From Pseudoalteromonas ostreae (GTDB lineage Bacteria > Pseudomonadota > Gammaproteobacteria > Enterobacterales > Alteromonadaceae): a DNA stretch of 64,000 bases. The notes beneath the pieces are model-generated. The model saw only the letters and a program-made list of their open reading frames with translations, did not search any database and was not told the DNA's origin. This document shows, one piece after another, positions 17,608-26,815 of the stretch (position 1 is its first letter; each line of letters opens with the position of its first letter). Position numbers and translations under genes: made by a program. The stretch lies in contig NZ_JAGPYN010000012.1 of NCBI RefSeq assembly GCF_018069805.1, positions 62,001 to 126,000 of the forward strand. Direction: 5' to 3'.

Positions 17608-18679
17608 GGTTATGACCAATAATCAAACACAGCCGCCTACTCAAAACGAAGGCTTATTATTAAATATTCGTCATATTGTTGAGCAAGCGCGAGGGCAAAT
17701 CAAACAAACAGTTAATACCGCTATGCTGCAAGCTTATTGGCAAATAGGGCGTTTAATTGTAGAAGATGAGCAGCAAGGAGAAGCACGCGCAGCCTATGGT
17801 AAAGCAATATTAAAACGGTTATCACAGCAGCTTAGTGCAGATTATGGTAAAGGATTTGATATTACCAACCTGCGTAATATGCGCCGCTTTTATCTGGCCT
17901 TTGAAAAACGAGACGCATTGCGTCTCGAATTGAGTTGGACGCATTATCGCGTACTCATACGCGTTGATAATGCAAGTGCTCGTGATTGGTATAGGGATGA
18001 AGCTGTTTTACAAAACTGGTCGGCACGCGCCTTAGAGCGTCAAATTGGCACGTTATATTATGAGCGCTTATTGTCTAGCAAAAACAAAGCGCCAGTAGAA
18101 CAAGAGGCGCAGGAAAAAACAGCACCTTTAGCACAAACTACTGAAGATTATTTACGTGACCCCTACATTCTTGATTTTTTAAACCTGCAAGATAAAAGCT
18201 ATCAAGAAAGTGACCTTGAACAAGGCATTATTAATAATCTACAGCAATTTTTATTAGAGTTAGGCAAAGGTTTTGCCTTTGTTGAACGCCAAAAGCGCAT
18301 TCGTTTTGATGATGAAGACTTTTATATCGACTTGGTGTTTTATAACTTTAAGCTGAAATGTTTTCTGCTCATAGACCTAAAAATAGGTAAATTGAAACAT
18401 CAAGATGTCGGGCAGATGGATACTTACATTCGCTTGTACGATGACTTACACGCAAGTTGCGATGATAACCCCACTATTGGCCTTGTATTATGTAGTGAAA
18501 AAAGTGAAGCCGTAGTGAAATACTCGGTATTGAGCGATCAAAAACAACTCTTCGCCGCAAAATATTTAGCCCATTTACCCACAGAAGAAGAGCTGCGCGT
18601 TGAACTACAAAAAGAACGCGAACGAGTACAAGCACAACTAAACAATGTCAGCAACGCAGCAGGGGATCACCTTACATAA
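17531..18679 (+). CDS. DUF1016 / YhcG-type PD-(D/E)XK nuclease-fold protein
   Basis: The protein has the two-part YhcG layout. The N-terminal DUF1016 domain (about residues 45-200; MLQAYWQIGRLIVEDEQQGEARAAYG, FDITNLRNMRRFYLAF, LSWTHYRVLIRV) is followed by a PD-(D/E)XK domain (about 215-360) with FVERQKRIRFDDEDFYIDLVFYN and LLIDLKIGK, which supply the D...DxK-type catalytic residues. Many members sit in defence or restriction islands; a biochemical role is not established. The start is uncertain: the frame is open from 17531, but the first 27 residues are Lys/Met-rich, and starts at 17597 or 17612 are equally possible. Confidence 0.85.
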   Translation: MLKNNKKHTSWVMVKKAMLKKVMVNKVMTNNQTQPPTQNEGLLLNIRHIVEQARGQIKQTVNTAMLQAYWQIGRLIVEDEQQGEARAAYGKAILKRLSQQLSADYGKGFDITNLRNMRRFYLAFEKRDALRLELSWTHYRVLIRVDNASARDWYRDEAVLQNWSARALERQIGTLYYERLLSSKNKAPVEQEAQEKTAPLAQTTEDYLRDPYILDFLNLQDKSYQESDLEQGIINNLQQFLLELGKGFAFVERQKRIRFDDEDFYIDLVFYNFKLKCFLLIDLKIGKLKHQDVGQMDTYIRLYDDLHASCDDNPTIGLVLCSEKSEAVVKYSVLSDQKQLFAAKYLAHLPTEEELRVELQKERERVQAQLNNVSNAAGDHLT

Positions 18680-19559
18680 GCTCAATGCATTTAGACTTTA
18701 AGAATTCTAAAAATACTTTTACCTTTTCTAGCGGGTATTTCCTGCCTGCATAAAATGCGTATAACACCAGATCTTCTGGTTCATGGTCGAGTTTAATATT
18801 GATCAATGAGCCGTTGTCTATATCTTCTTGGCATGCATGAGTGGGTAAAATGGCATAGCCGAGTCCTTTTAGTGCAGCGGCTTTGGCCATGTTGCCACTG
18901 TTTACTTTAAAATTAGATTTTACTTGCACTGCTTGTTGTTGTTTAAAACGCCAAGGCATACCTAGCAGTACTGATAAGCTAGTAATACAAGGAACTTTAC
19001 TTAACTCTTCTAGCGAGCGAGGCGGTGGCGCATTGTTGATCAGTTGTGGCGCGCCAACAATGCAACTGGGCCAGCGCAGCAGTTCTTTAGCAACCCAACC
19101 TGAATCGTCTAATGGTCCACGGCCAAAGCGTAGCACCAAATCAAATCCCTCTAACAAACCTTCGGTTGGATTTAGTTGCGTATCGCAACTTAGTTGTATT
19201 TGTGGATGCACAGAGCAAAACTCTGCGCTTATTTCGGCTAAAAAAGGCAGATCAGGCATGATGATTTTAAGGTGTCCGGCAAGAGAATCACCATACACAG
19301 ACACCTCTTCTAGAGAGTCATTCATTGCTTTTATCAGTGGGGTGATAGATTGATAAAGTTGTTTACCTGCAGCCGTTGCAATCATTTTTCGGGTGGTGCG
19401 TTGCAATAATCTTAAATTAAGTTGCTTCTCTAATAACGCGACATGGCGGCTAACATTAGATGTAGGCAATTGCAGTTGTTCGGCTGCGAGTTTAAAGCTC
19501 AGTTGTTCATAGACGCACTGAAAGCTGAGTAACCACTGAAGTTCGATTTTATCAATCAT
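18672..19559 (-). CDS. LysR-family transcriptional regulator
   Basis: The 295-residue protein has an N-terminal winged helix (WLLSFQCVYEQLSFKLAAEQLQLPTSNVSRHVALLEKQLNLRLLQRTTRK) and a C-terminal substrate-binding domain ending in YAFYAGRKYPLEKVKVFLEF. The subtype resembles the LTTR group that controls a divergent oxidoreductase. It is transcribed away from the FAD monooxygenase 103 bases from that gene's chosen start, so it probably regulates that gene. It overlaps by eight bases the 3' end of the convergent DUF1016 gene. Confidence 0.9.
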   Translation of the reverse strand: MIDKIELQWLLSFQCVYEQLSFKLAAEQLQLPTSNVSRHVALLEKQLNLRLLQRTTRKMIATAAGKQLYQSITPLIKAMNDSLEEVSVYGDSLAGHLKIIMPDLPFLAEISAEFCSVHPQIQLSCDTQLNPTEGLLEGFDLVLRFGRGPLDDSGWVAKELLRWPSCIVGAPQLINNAPPPRSLEELSKVPCITSLSVLLGMPWRFKQQQAVQVKSNFKVNSGNMAKAAALKGLGYAILPTHACQEDIDNGSLINIKLDHEPEDLVLYAFYAGRKYPLEKVKVFLEFLKSKCIELM

Positions 19560-19662
19560 TAATTAACTCAAAATATGGGATTAATAACGCAATTATTACT
19601 AATTTATCTTAAAAAATGGCTTTGTGATAATGGTTATTCAGTTAATTATTGAGGTAAAGAAT

Positions 19663-20778
19663 ATGAACAGCAAGCGAATTGCCATTGTGGGTGCGGGCAT
19701 CGGGGGAATAGCGCTGGCCATTCTTGCAGCACGAAAAGGTTATCAGGTGAACATATTTGAGCGCGATAGTGAGATTTCCTCTATTGGTGCCGGGGTAACG
19801 TTATGGCCTAATGCAATGTTTGTGTTACAGCAAATGGGCTTGGATAAACAGATCCAAGCGCTGGGCGGTATGCCTTTGTTTATGCGTCTGTGTGATCAGC
19901 ATGGCACTGTGCAAAGTGAATTTGATATTGCAAAAGTAAATACACTCAGTGGTTTTTCTAGTATCAGTATATTGCGCCGTGACCTTATGAGTATGCTGGG
20001 TGGCACATTAGCTGATTTAGGGGTAAACATACATTTTAACTGCGCAATAACCGCATCAGAGATTGCTCAGCTAAAACAAGATTATGATTTAGTTGTGGGT
20101 GCTGATGGGCGGATGAACTCTGTGGTAAGGCAATTCTTATATGCTGAAAAAATCACGCCTCAGTATCAGGGATTTATTAATATTATTGCTATTAGCCAGT
20201 TAAAACTGGGCAGTTTAGATAACGTGATCCATGATTTTCGGGGCCGTGGCGAGCGTTTTGGTATTGTGCCTGTTAAAGCAGACCTTTGTTATTGGGCTGC
20301 GGGGTGGAGTACAAATATTGATAAAGTGCGGCCGCTATCTGCTTGGTATGAAGAAATGCACCAACGCTTTTTAACTTGGCCAGATGCGGTACAGCAGGTG
20401 CTTAAGTCTTATGATAAAAACTCACTCAAACGAATATTTGTGCATGATATTGACCGTTTGCCATATTGGCATCAAGGTAATGTACTGATTATGGGAGATG
20501 CGGCTCATGCTCCTTTACCAACTTCGGGGCAGGGGGCATGTCAGGCGCTTGAAGATGCTTGGCATCTTGTGCGGGTGTTAGAAAAGTATGATGATTTAGA
20601 GCACGCCTTAACGGCTTTTTATCAACAACGCATAGATAAAACCTCAGCCTCTCAATTTGTTGGTCGCCAAGTCGCGCAGAAAATTTTCACTACAGCAGCT
20701 GACACTAATGAGACACCAGCGCTAGGTATCTCTGCCCAGCAGTTAGTAACGTTATGGATGCAAGGCTTGAGTAATTAA
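19663..20778 (+). CDS. FAD-dependent monooxygenase (aromatic hydroxylase-like)
   Basis: The protein (371 residues) is a PHBH-fold group A flavin monooxygenase. It has the dinucleotide motif VGAGIGGIALAIL at residues 7-19, the conserved VVGADGRMNSVVR segment, and the FAD ribose motif MGDAAHAPLPTSGQGACQALED. The family hydroxylates aromatic or urate-like substrates with NAD(P)H and O2, and the substrate is unknown here. The start at 19663 is chosen because GAGG lies eight bases ahead and the Rossmann strand begins at once; the in-frame extension to 19624 adds nothing conserved. Confidence 0.9.
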   Translation: MNSKRIAIVGAGIGGIALAILAARKGYQVNIFERDSEISSIGAGVTLWPNAMFVLQQMGLDKQIQALGGMPLFMRLCDQHGTVQSEFDIAKVNTLSGFSSISILRRDLMSMLGGTLADLGVNIHFNCAITASEIAQLKQDYDLVVGADGRMNSVVRQFLYAEKITPQYQGFINIIAISQLKLGSLDNVIHDFRGRGERFGIVPVKADLCYWAAGWSTNIDKVRPLSAWYEEMHQRFLTWPDAVQQVLKSYDKNSLKRIFVHDIDRLPYWHQGNVLIMGDAAHAPLPTSGQGACQALEDAWHLVRVLEKYDDLEHALTAFYQQRIDKTSASQFVGRQVAQKIFTTAADTNETPALGISAQQLVTLWMQGLSN

Positions 20779-20939
20779 CTCATCGAGCTGTGTTATTTGG
20801 TGCGAGCAAGATTATTTATGAGGTGATTATTTGTTCGCTTATTCAGCTACCTGCAAGTTATGGTTAACAATCCATTAAGTTTGGCTGTGTACAATTGCCG
20901 CCTTTACAATTGTTAACCAGTAATGGACTCGTATATTTA

Positions 20940-23861
20940 ATGTCAACCTCAACGTGTTACTCTCCTTTAGCAGCATCGCTGCGTTTTTCTGTTCTTAGTT
21001 TATCGGTTTTTAGTGCTATAAATGTGGCTGCTGCCGAGCAGTTAGTAAATATGCAAGCTGAAAAAGATATGGAAGTGATTGAGGTGCGAGGTATTCGCTC
21101 TAGCATGGCTGAAAACTTAGCGGTGAAGCGTTTATCGAGTTCTGTAGTGGATGCAATTACCGCTGAAGACATTGGTAAATTCCCGGACAAAAACGTGGCA
21201 GATTCATTAGCACGAGTGCCAGGTGTAGTGATTGACCGTGAAGGAGGTGAAGGATCAACGGTAAGTATTCGTGGTTTATCGTCTGATCTTACTTACACGC
21301 AGTTAAATGGTAATTTTATTGCCTCCTCACCAGGAGAGCCATCTCGTTCATTTGATTATGCTTTACTCCCATCAGCAATGATCGCAAGCGTTGAAGTGTT
21401 TAAGTCCCCAGAGGCGCGCCTTGATGAAGGAGGCGTAGGTGGTACGGTGTTAATGCATAGTCGTAAACCACTGGGTATGGAGGCCAATTCGGGGGTTTTT
21501 AATGTTGAAAGTACTTATGCCGATGTAACAGAAGAGTATGAGCCACAGTTTACTGGCTTATATTCATGGAAAAACAACAGTGATAGTTTTGGCTTTTTGC
21601 TTGGCTATACGCGCCAAGAGCGCACTAACCGAACGCTCTCTGGTGGTACAGATGCCAATGTTTGGCGTTACAATGGCGCGCAGCCCAGTGATGTGAATGG
21701 CAATGCGGTTGATAATAATAATGGCTGGGGTGCGGTGACTGATGCCAACGGGCAAAATTATGAGAATATGTGGTTTCCGCAAGTGGTGCGCAGCTCAGTA
21801 GTAAATGAAAAGCGTGAACGTGAAGGGGTGCAGTTTTCGACTCAGTGGCGGCCAACGAATCGCATTGAGTTAGGGTTTAATTACTTTGGTTTTAGTTTAA
21901 AGCAGCAACGCAGCGACTCGGTTGTTGATATGCCGGAATGGGCGTTAAATCCTGACTTTTTAACAGGTATTACACTTGATGAAACTGGTAAAATTGTAAC
22001 GGGAATGGGTTATAACGCCGCTGCTAGCGGGATTGAAAAAGATATGCAATTGCCTTGGCTTCGCGGCAATTATGTGGATGAAGAGTCAACCTCAGATACC
22101 TTTGATTTTAATTTAACCTACGAAGGTGATAACTTTAAAGCGCGTTTTGTGGCAGGTAAAACCAAAGCTAAAGGCGGGCCAAAAGAGAGCTGGGAAGCCG
22201 CTTACAAAAGCTCAAATGCGGGCGAGGATCAAAGTACGATAGAAAATGCCGCGCAAAGTGCGACATGGTCACTGAGTAATGATCGTGTTTCCATGCAAAT
22301 TGATCCTAACACGCTCGATAACTTACTTGCTGGCGTTGGCGGTGGGCGCGATGCAGGCTCATCAAATTCAAGTTTTATACGCAGTACTTTGGAAGAAAAC
22401 TACTACCAAGGCGATGTTGATTTTTATGTTGATTGGGGCATATTTACCACCATTCGCACAGGCGCAAAATACCGTGATGCAACGCTTCACCGTGAAACCG
22501 GCAATAACTTTTTCCTCGACCCAAATTTTGATATTGCCGCAGGAGAGGCCAGTGAAGGTGGGATCACCAAGTTTGATAGCTACCAATGGAATGACGGCAT
22601 GCCAGCAGCGCAAGATGTATTTAATCGTACAGGAGAGAGCAATCTGACCGGCGGCTTTAATATCAATTTAATGCCAACGATTAATTGGGATAAATATCGC
22701 GATTATATTTATAGCAACTATGTGCCGTATACTCGAATTGAAGATAACTTTGTCTATGATATTGCCGAGCAGATCAGTGCGTTTTATTTACAAGGGGATT
22801 TTGAATACAGTGATATACGCGGTAATTTAGGCGTACGGGTTGTAAAAACGAAAACAACCACAGCCTCTACCGATTTATATACATTTAAGTTAGATGAAAC
22901 TAACGACGAAACGGGCGAGCAAATCACCGGTGGTGATCGTTTAGTTGAGCAATATCAGTTGATCACACAAAAAACAACAGACACCCATGTATTACCCAGT
23001 TTAAATATTGCATGGGATGTCAGTGATGATGTGGTGATCCGTGGTGCGCTTGCTAAAGTGATGTCGCGCCCTGATTATGGTGATTTAGGCAGGCAACAAG
23101 ATATTACTTTTGTATCTGATGAATGGGCTGATGACCGAGCTGCGTTTAACGAGCAACCAGGGTTTAGCGGCAGCGGCGGTAATAAAAACTTAAAAGCGTT
23201 TGAATCGGTACAAGCCGATTTATCTTTTGAGTATTACTATGCGCCAGGCTCTGCATTAGGTGTGGCGCTATTTCATAAAAAAGTCGATAACTTTGTGGTA
23301 CCGCTGGTAATTGATTCGCAGCGTGAATTTGCAGGCCAGCCAGGTATTATTGATGCTGGAACGATCACTATTTCACCTTACAGCACAGTAGGTAATGGTA
23401 GTGATGCAGTATCAAAAGGAGTAGAGGTGTTTATTCAACACGCCTTTGAAAGTGGCTTTGGTATTTACGCAAACTACACGTATAACAACACCAACCAAGC
23501 GGATGTGACAGTTGCAGGTGAAAAGTTAGCTGAGTCACCATTAATAGGCAGTGCTGACTATCAATATAACACCTCTGTTTATTATGAAGGGGAACACTTT
23601 AATATTCGCGCGTCATACAACAAACGAGGTGAAGCGGTGCTCGGTATTAACAGTGGTTTAAATGTCTACCAAGACCCATACCAGCAAGTAGATGTAAACG
23701 CAGCATATAACGTTACCGATAACTTAAGCTTTACCGCAGCGGTCATTAATTTAATGCAATCAGAATCCGTTACACGCTTAGGTAAAGATACCGATGCTCG
23801 TTTGTTGAATAGCAGTTATTCAGGACGTCGCTATTACGCCGGGATTAATTACAGCTTTTAA
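20940..23861 (+). CDS. TonB-dependent outer-membrane receptor
   Basis: The receptor (973 residues from the ATG at 20940) starts with a signal peptide ending near NVAAA. A plug domain follows (EVIEVRGIRSSMAENLAVKRLSSSVVDAI, then DKNVADSLARVPGVVIDREGG and VSIRGL), then a long 22-strand barrel ending YAGINYSF with the terminal Phe expected for BAM recognition. It belongs to the large Alteromonadales/Caulobacter-type receptors, often used for sugars or aromatic compounds; ligand unknown. It lies 161 bases after the monooxygenase on the same strand, so substrate uptake followed by oxidation is a reasonable guess. An in-frame upstream TTG at 20895 is a less likely start. Confidence 0.92.
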   Translation: MSTSTCYSPLAASLRFSVLSLSVFSAINVAAAEQLVNMQAEKDMEVIEVRGIRSSMAENLAVKRLSSSVVDAITAEDIGKFPDKNVADSLARVPGVVIDREGGEGSTVSIRGLSSDLTYTQLNGNFIASSPGEPSRSFDYALLPSAMIASVEVFKSPEARLDEGGVGGTVLMHSRKPLGMEANSGVFNVESTYADVTEEYEPQFTGLYSWKNNSDSFGFLLGYTRQERTNRTLSGGTDANVWRYNGAQPSDVNGNAVDNNNGWGAVTDANGQNYENMWFPQVVRSSVVNEKREREGVQFSTQWRPTNRIELGFNYFGFSLKQQRSDSVVDMPEWALNPDFLTGITLDETGKIVTGMGYNAAASGIEKDMQLPWLRGNYVDEESTSDTFDFNLTYEGDNFKARFVAGKTKAKGGPKESWEAAYKSSNAGEDQSTIENAAQSATWSLSNDRVSMQIDPNTLDNLLAGVGGGRDAGSSNSSFIRSTLEENYYQGDVDFYVDWGIFTTIRTGAKYRDATLHRETGNNFFLDPNFDIAAGEASEGGITKFDSYQWNDGMPAAQDVFNRTGESNLTGGFNINLMPTINWDKYRDYIYSNYVPYTRIEDNFVYDIAEQISAFYLQGDFEYSDIRGNLGVRVVKTKTTTASTDLYTFKLDETNDETGEQITGGDRLVEQYQLITQKTTDTHVLPSLNIAWDVSDDVVIRGALAKVMSRPDYGDLGRQQDITFVSDEWADDRAAFNEQPGFSGSGGNKNLKAFESVQADLSFEYYYAPGSALGVALFHKKVDNFVVPLVIDSQREFAGQPGIIDAGTITISPYSTVGNGSDAVSKGVEVFIQHAFESGFGIYANYTYNNTNQADVTVAGEKLAESPLIGSADYQYNTSVYYEGEHFNIRASYNKRGEAVLGINSGLNVYQDPYQQVDVNAAYNVTDNLSFTAAVINLMQSESVTRLGKDTDARLLNSSYSGRRYYAGINYSF

Positions 23862-23891
23862 AAGCAGGAATGAGTGATGACTGCAACAAAA

Positions 23892-24290
23892 TTAATTGAG
23901 TGATGGCTTAATTGATGCATCGGTATATTGGCTTTTGCGCACACTGGTACGCAATTTTTCTTGTTCTAAAACTTGTGTCGCGTCGATATCATTTAAAAGT
24001 ATCGCATCTTCGCGGCTTAAGTTGCCATCGGCCACCAGCGATAAATAGCGCGAACAACAGACACGTAAAAATGAAGTGAAATTACCAATGTCGTGATCAG
24101 CATCAAGAGATTCAAGGTACAGCTTAGTGATCATTTGATTAACGGTCATTTGATCACGAAATGCCACTTCTTCTAAAATATCCCAAAAAAACTCTTCTAA
24201 ACGAATCGACGTAACTACACCGTCAATCCGCAGTGATTTGGTCCGGCAGGTCCATAATCGACTGTCGGCATTAATAAAAAGTTGGCACAT
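23892..24290 (-). CDS. ribbon-helix-helix domain protein
   Basis: The 132-residue protein has a segment at about residues 20-75 (SLRIDGVVTSIRLEEFFWDILEEVAFRDQMTVNQMITKLY) that fits the PF13467-type ribbon-helix-helix fold, in which the strand VVTSIRLE contacts DNA and helices dimerise. The C-terminal third is unassigned and charged. An AAGAGG ribosome-binding site lies six bases ahead of the ATG. It is convergent with the TonB receptor and its targets are unknown. Confidence 0.75.
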   Translation of the reverse strand: MCQLFINADSRLWTCRTKSLRIDGVVTSIRLEEFFWDILEEVAFRDQMTVNQMITKLYLESLDADHDIGNFTSFLRVCCSRYLSLVADGNLSREDAILLNDIDATQVLEQEKLRTSVRKSQYTDASIKPSLN

Positions 24291-24320
24291 GATTAACCTC
24301 TTAATGCTGCTGAACTGCGA

Positions 24321-24878
24321 TTATAGCAAGGCTACAAACTGTTTTAACATGGCTGGGTGTGCAGGCCATGCTGGTGCTGTTACTAGTTTGCCATCGGTAA
24401 TAGCGCCATCCATTGGTAATTCAACGTACTCGGCACCCGCCATTTTCACTTCAGGTTGGCAAGTAGGGTAAGCGGATACTTTTTTACCTTCAATAACTCC
24501 TGCCGCTGTGAGTAATTGCGGGCCGTGACAAATAGAGGCAATGGGTTTATCCGCCGTAGCAAAATGCTGAATTATTTCGATTACTTTCGCGTTTAAGCGT
24601 AAATACTCAGGGGCACGGCCACCGGGTAAATACAGGGCATCGTAATCAGCGGCATTAATATTGGCAAATGTCGCGTTTAGCGCAAAGTTATGACCGCGCT
24701 TTTCAGTATAGGTTTGGTCGCCTTCAAAATCATGAATTGAGGTGGCGATAGTATCACCTGCTTTTTTATCAGGGCATACAGCATCAACTTGATGACCCAT
24801 CGCCAATAATGCTTGAAAAGGCACCATGTTTTCATAGTCTTCTACAAAGTCACCGGTGATCATAAGTACTTTAGCCAT
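24321..24878 (-). CDS. DJ-1/PfpI family protein
   Basis: The 185-residue protein is one DJ-1/PfpI domain. It has a Rossmann-like start ([40 protein letters not shown]), the acidic residue in [16 protein letters not shown], and the nucleophile elbow [13 protein letters not shown] with the reactive Cys. Family members are glyoxalase III, protein or nucleotide deglycases, or chaperones; the substrate is not readable here. It stands between a ribbon-helix-helix gene and a LysR gene on the same strand. Confidence 0.9.
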   Translation of the reverse strand: MAKVLMITGDFVEDYENMVPFQALLAMGHQVDAVCPDKKAGDTIATSIHDFEGDQTYTEKRGHNFALNATFANINAADYDALYLPGGRAPEYLRLNAKVIEIIQHFATADKPIASICHGPQLLTAAGVIEGKKVSAYPTCQPEVKMAGAEYVELPMDGAITDGKLVTAPAWPAHPAMLKQFVALL

Positions 24879-25007
24879 GTTCTGCTCCAGATATTAATTG
24901 TGCGTAAACGTATCAGAGTGGAGATTAAGTGCACTCTAATGCAATGAGCTCCTAGTAAAACATACACTAACCAGTAACGGGTAATATTCTAATACTACAC
25001 AGTCATT

Positions 25008-25892
25008 TTATAGGATATCCTGTTGCCATCGCTGCGCTAAAAAATCAATAAACGCTCTGACCACATTTTGTTGATAATGACGAGATAAATACACTGCCCA
25101 TAAATGCTGGCCAGGTGATGAAAAAAATGGATTCACTTTAACCAGTTTACTCTGCTCTAAATAGCGATTTGCCAAGTCACACGGCAAATTTGCGATACCC
25201 ATTCCTTTGATTGCTGCTTTTAGTAGCACAGACATATCATTAGCATAAATACTGCCTTTTACGGTGACTTTTTCATCCTCTTTCTCACTAATAATATGCC
25301 ATGATGAACTACCGCTATGTACTAAACAATTGTGTTGCAATAAATCTTGCGGTTTAGTGATTGGACTGTTGTTCGCCAAATAAGTTGGGGAGGCGCAAAT
25401 AGCCGTATTGATATACATAAGCTTACGCGCAATTAATTGCTCATCAGGCTCATGAGTATAGCGCAGTGCTATATCTACTCGCTCATCAACCAGTTGTGAT
25501 AACCGATCTGAGAGTACTAGCTGAAAGTGGGTCTTTGGGTGTATAGCAACAAACTCTTCAATAGCATCAAATAACAGGTTTTGGCCAAGTCCAATAGGTG
25601 CTGCGACTCTAATGGTGCCAACTAGCTCGTTATTATGGTTATGTGCTCTACTTTGTAAATCCAATACGGTGCTGAGTATTTGCTTACAGTAGGCAAGCGC
25701 TTCTTCGCCCTGATTGGTTAAGCTGACTTTACGGGTGGTGCGGTGAAATAACCGCAAGCTCAGCCACTGCTCAATGTCTTGTACGTGGCGGGTGACTTGT
25801 AAGCGGCTGAGCTCTAAGTGAGCAGCTGCTTTTGTAAAGCTGCCACTGCGGGCGACTTCAACAAAGCTTTGGATTGCAGTTATCTTATCCAT
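25008..25892 (-). CDS. LysR-family transcriptional regulator
   Basis: The protein (294 residues from the ATG at 25892) has the helix-turn-helix MDKITAIQSFVEVARSGSFTKAAAHLELSRLQVTRHVQDIEQWLSLRLFHRTTRKVSL and a periplasmic-binding-like effector domain (about 90-290). The start is chosen because AGGA lies about five bases ahead and because MDKITAIQSF is the usual N-terminus of this subfamily; the longer frame from 25943 adds a non-conserved leader. It diverges from the NAD(P)-binding gene at 26007 and is its likely regulator. Confidence 0.9.
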   Translation of the reverse strand: MDKITAIQSFVEVARSGSFTKAAAHLELSRLQVTRHVQDIEQWLSLRLFHRTTRKVSLTNQGEEALAYCKQILSTVLDLQSRAHNHNNELVGTIRVAAPIGLGQNLLFDAIEEFVAIHPKTHFQLVLSDRLSQLVDERVDIALRYTHEPDEQLIARKLMYINTAICASPTYLANNSPITKPQDLLQHNCLVHSGSSSWHIISEKEDEKVTVKGSIYANDMSVLLKAAIKGMGIANLPCDLANRYLEQSKLVKVNPFFSSPGQHLWAVYLSRHYQQNVVRAFIDFLAQRWQQDIL

Positions 25893-26006
25893 TAGTATCC
25901 TGAAATGAACCAATGTGTATCTATTAGGTTTATTTGTCATCAATTAATGAGCAAGTAAACTGATTACATCAACTCAGATGATTAATACTTTTTTAAGGAT
26001 ACAGAC

Positions 26007-26636
26007 ATGAATATTACTATTTTAGGCGCAACAGGTTGGATTGGTAGCCACATCATGGCGCAGGCAAAAGCTAATGGTCACAATGTGACGGCGGTTGTTC
26101 GTGATGCGGATAAAATAACGGATGGTACGGCAGTAAAAGAGTTTGATTTGCAATCTGAACATGACATTTTAGAGGTATTAACTGGCGCCGATGTAGTGAT
26201 TGCCTCTATTGGTGGCCGTGCTGCTGGTGATCATGAACTCGTTCCCCGCACAGCAGAGCGCTTATTAGCGGCACTTTCAGGAAGTAACACGCGACTACTG
26301 TGGGTTGGTGGTGCAGGTAGTTTAGAAGCTGCACCTGGTGTTACATTAGTGTCATCTTCGGACTTTCCTGCTGAATATAAAGATGAAGCGTTGGCGCAAG
26401 GTGAGGCTCTTAGTGTATTTAAAGCAACAAACACAACCGCACAATGGACGTTTGTAAGTCCTGCCGCGGTTATTTACCCCAGCGAGAGTGAAGGTCCGTA
26501 TCGCATTGGGGGCGATGCGTTTTTTACTAATGAGCAAGGTGAAAGCAAAATATCAGTGACTGATTACGCGATTGCTATGCTGGATGAAGTGCAAAATGCC
26601 GCGTATATTAATCAACGTATGAGCGTCGCTTATTAA
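26007..26636 (+). CDS. NAD(P)-binding atypical SDR (NmrA/YwnB-like)
   Basis: The 209-residue protein begins with a Rossmann motif (MNITILGATGWIGSHIMAQAKANGHNVTAVVRD; GxxGxxG at residues 7-12), continues with DVVIASIGGRA and a WTFVSPAAVIYPSE segment typical of short NAD(P)H-dependent reductases of the YwnB/NmrA type. It is likely soluble and dimeric; substrate unknown. A TAAGGA site precedes the ATG. It pairs with the divergent LysR gene 114 bases away. Confidence 0.85.
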   Translation: MNITILGATGWIGSHIMAQAKANGHNVTAVVRDADKITDGTAVKEFDLQSEHDILEVLTGADVVIASIGGRAAGDHELVPRTAERLLAALSGSNTRLLWVGGAGSLEAAPGVTLVSSSDFPAEYKDEALAQGEALSVFKATNTTAQWTFVSPAAVIYPSESEGPYRIGGDAFFTNEQGESKISVTDYAIAMLDEVQNAAYINQRMSVAY

Positions 26637-26815
26637 GAATTTTTCGCAGGGCTTACTTTTAGCAACTATTTATTACTTTCACTTTTACAATGATCTCATG
26701 TCTAGACTATATTTGAACTGGTAACTGATTAATTATTTTAATTTTAGTGCAATCTTACAATCAGTTTTAGCATGCAACGATTGCCTTTACTATTGATAAG
26801 TGATGCATTGTATTG

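Noticed and set aside
18883-19353. 156-codon plus-strand ORF opposite the first LysR gene
   Set aside because: Antisense shadow with no start context or domain.
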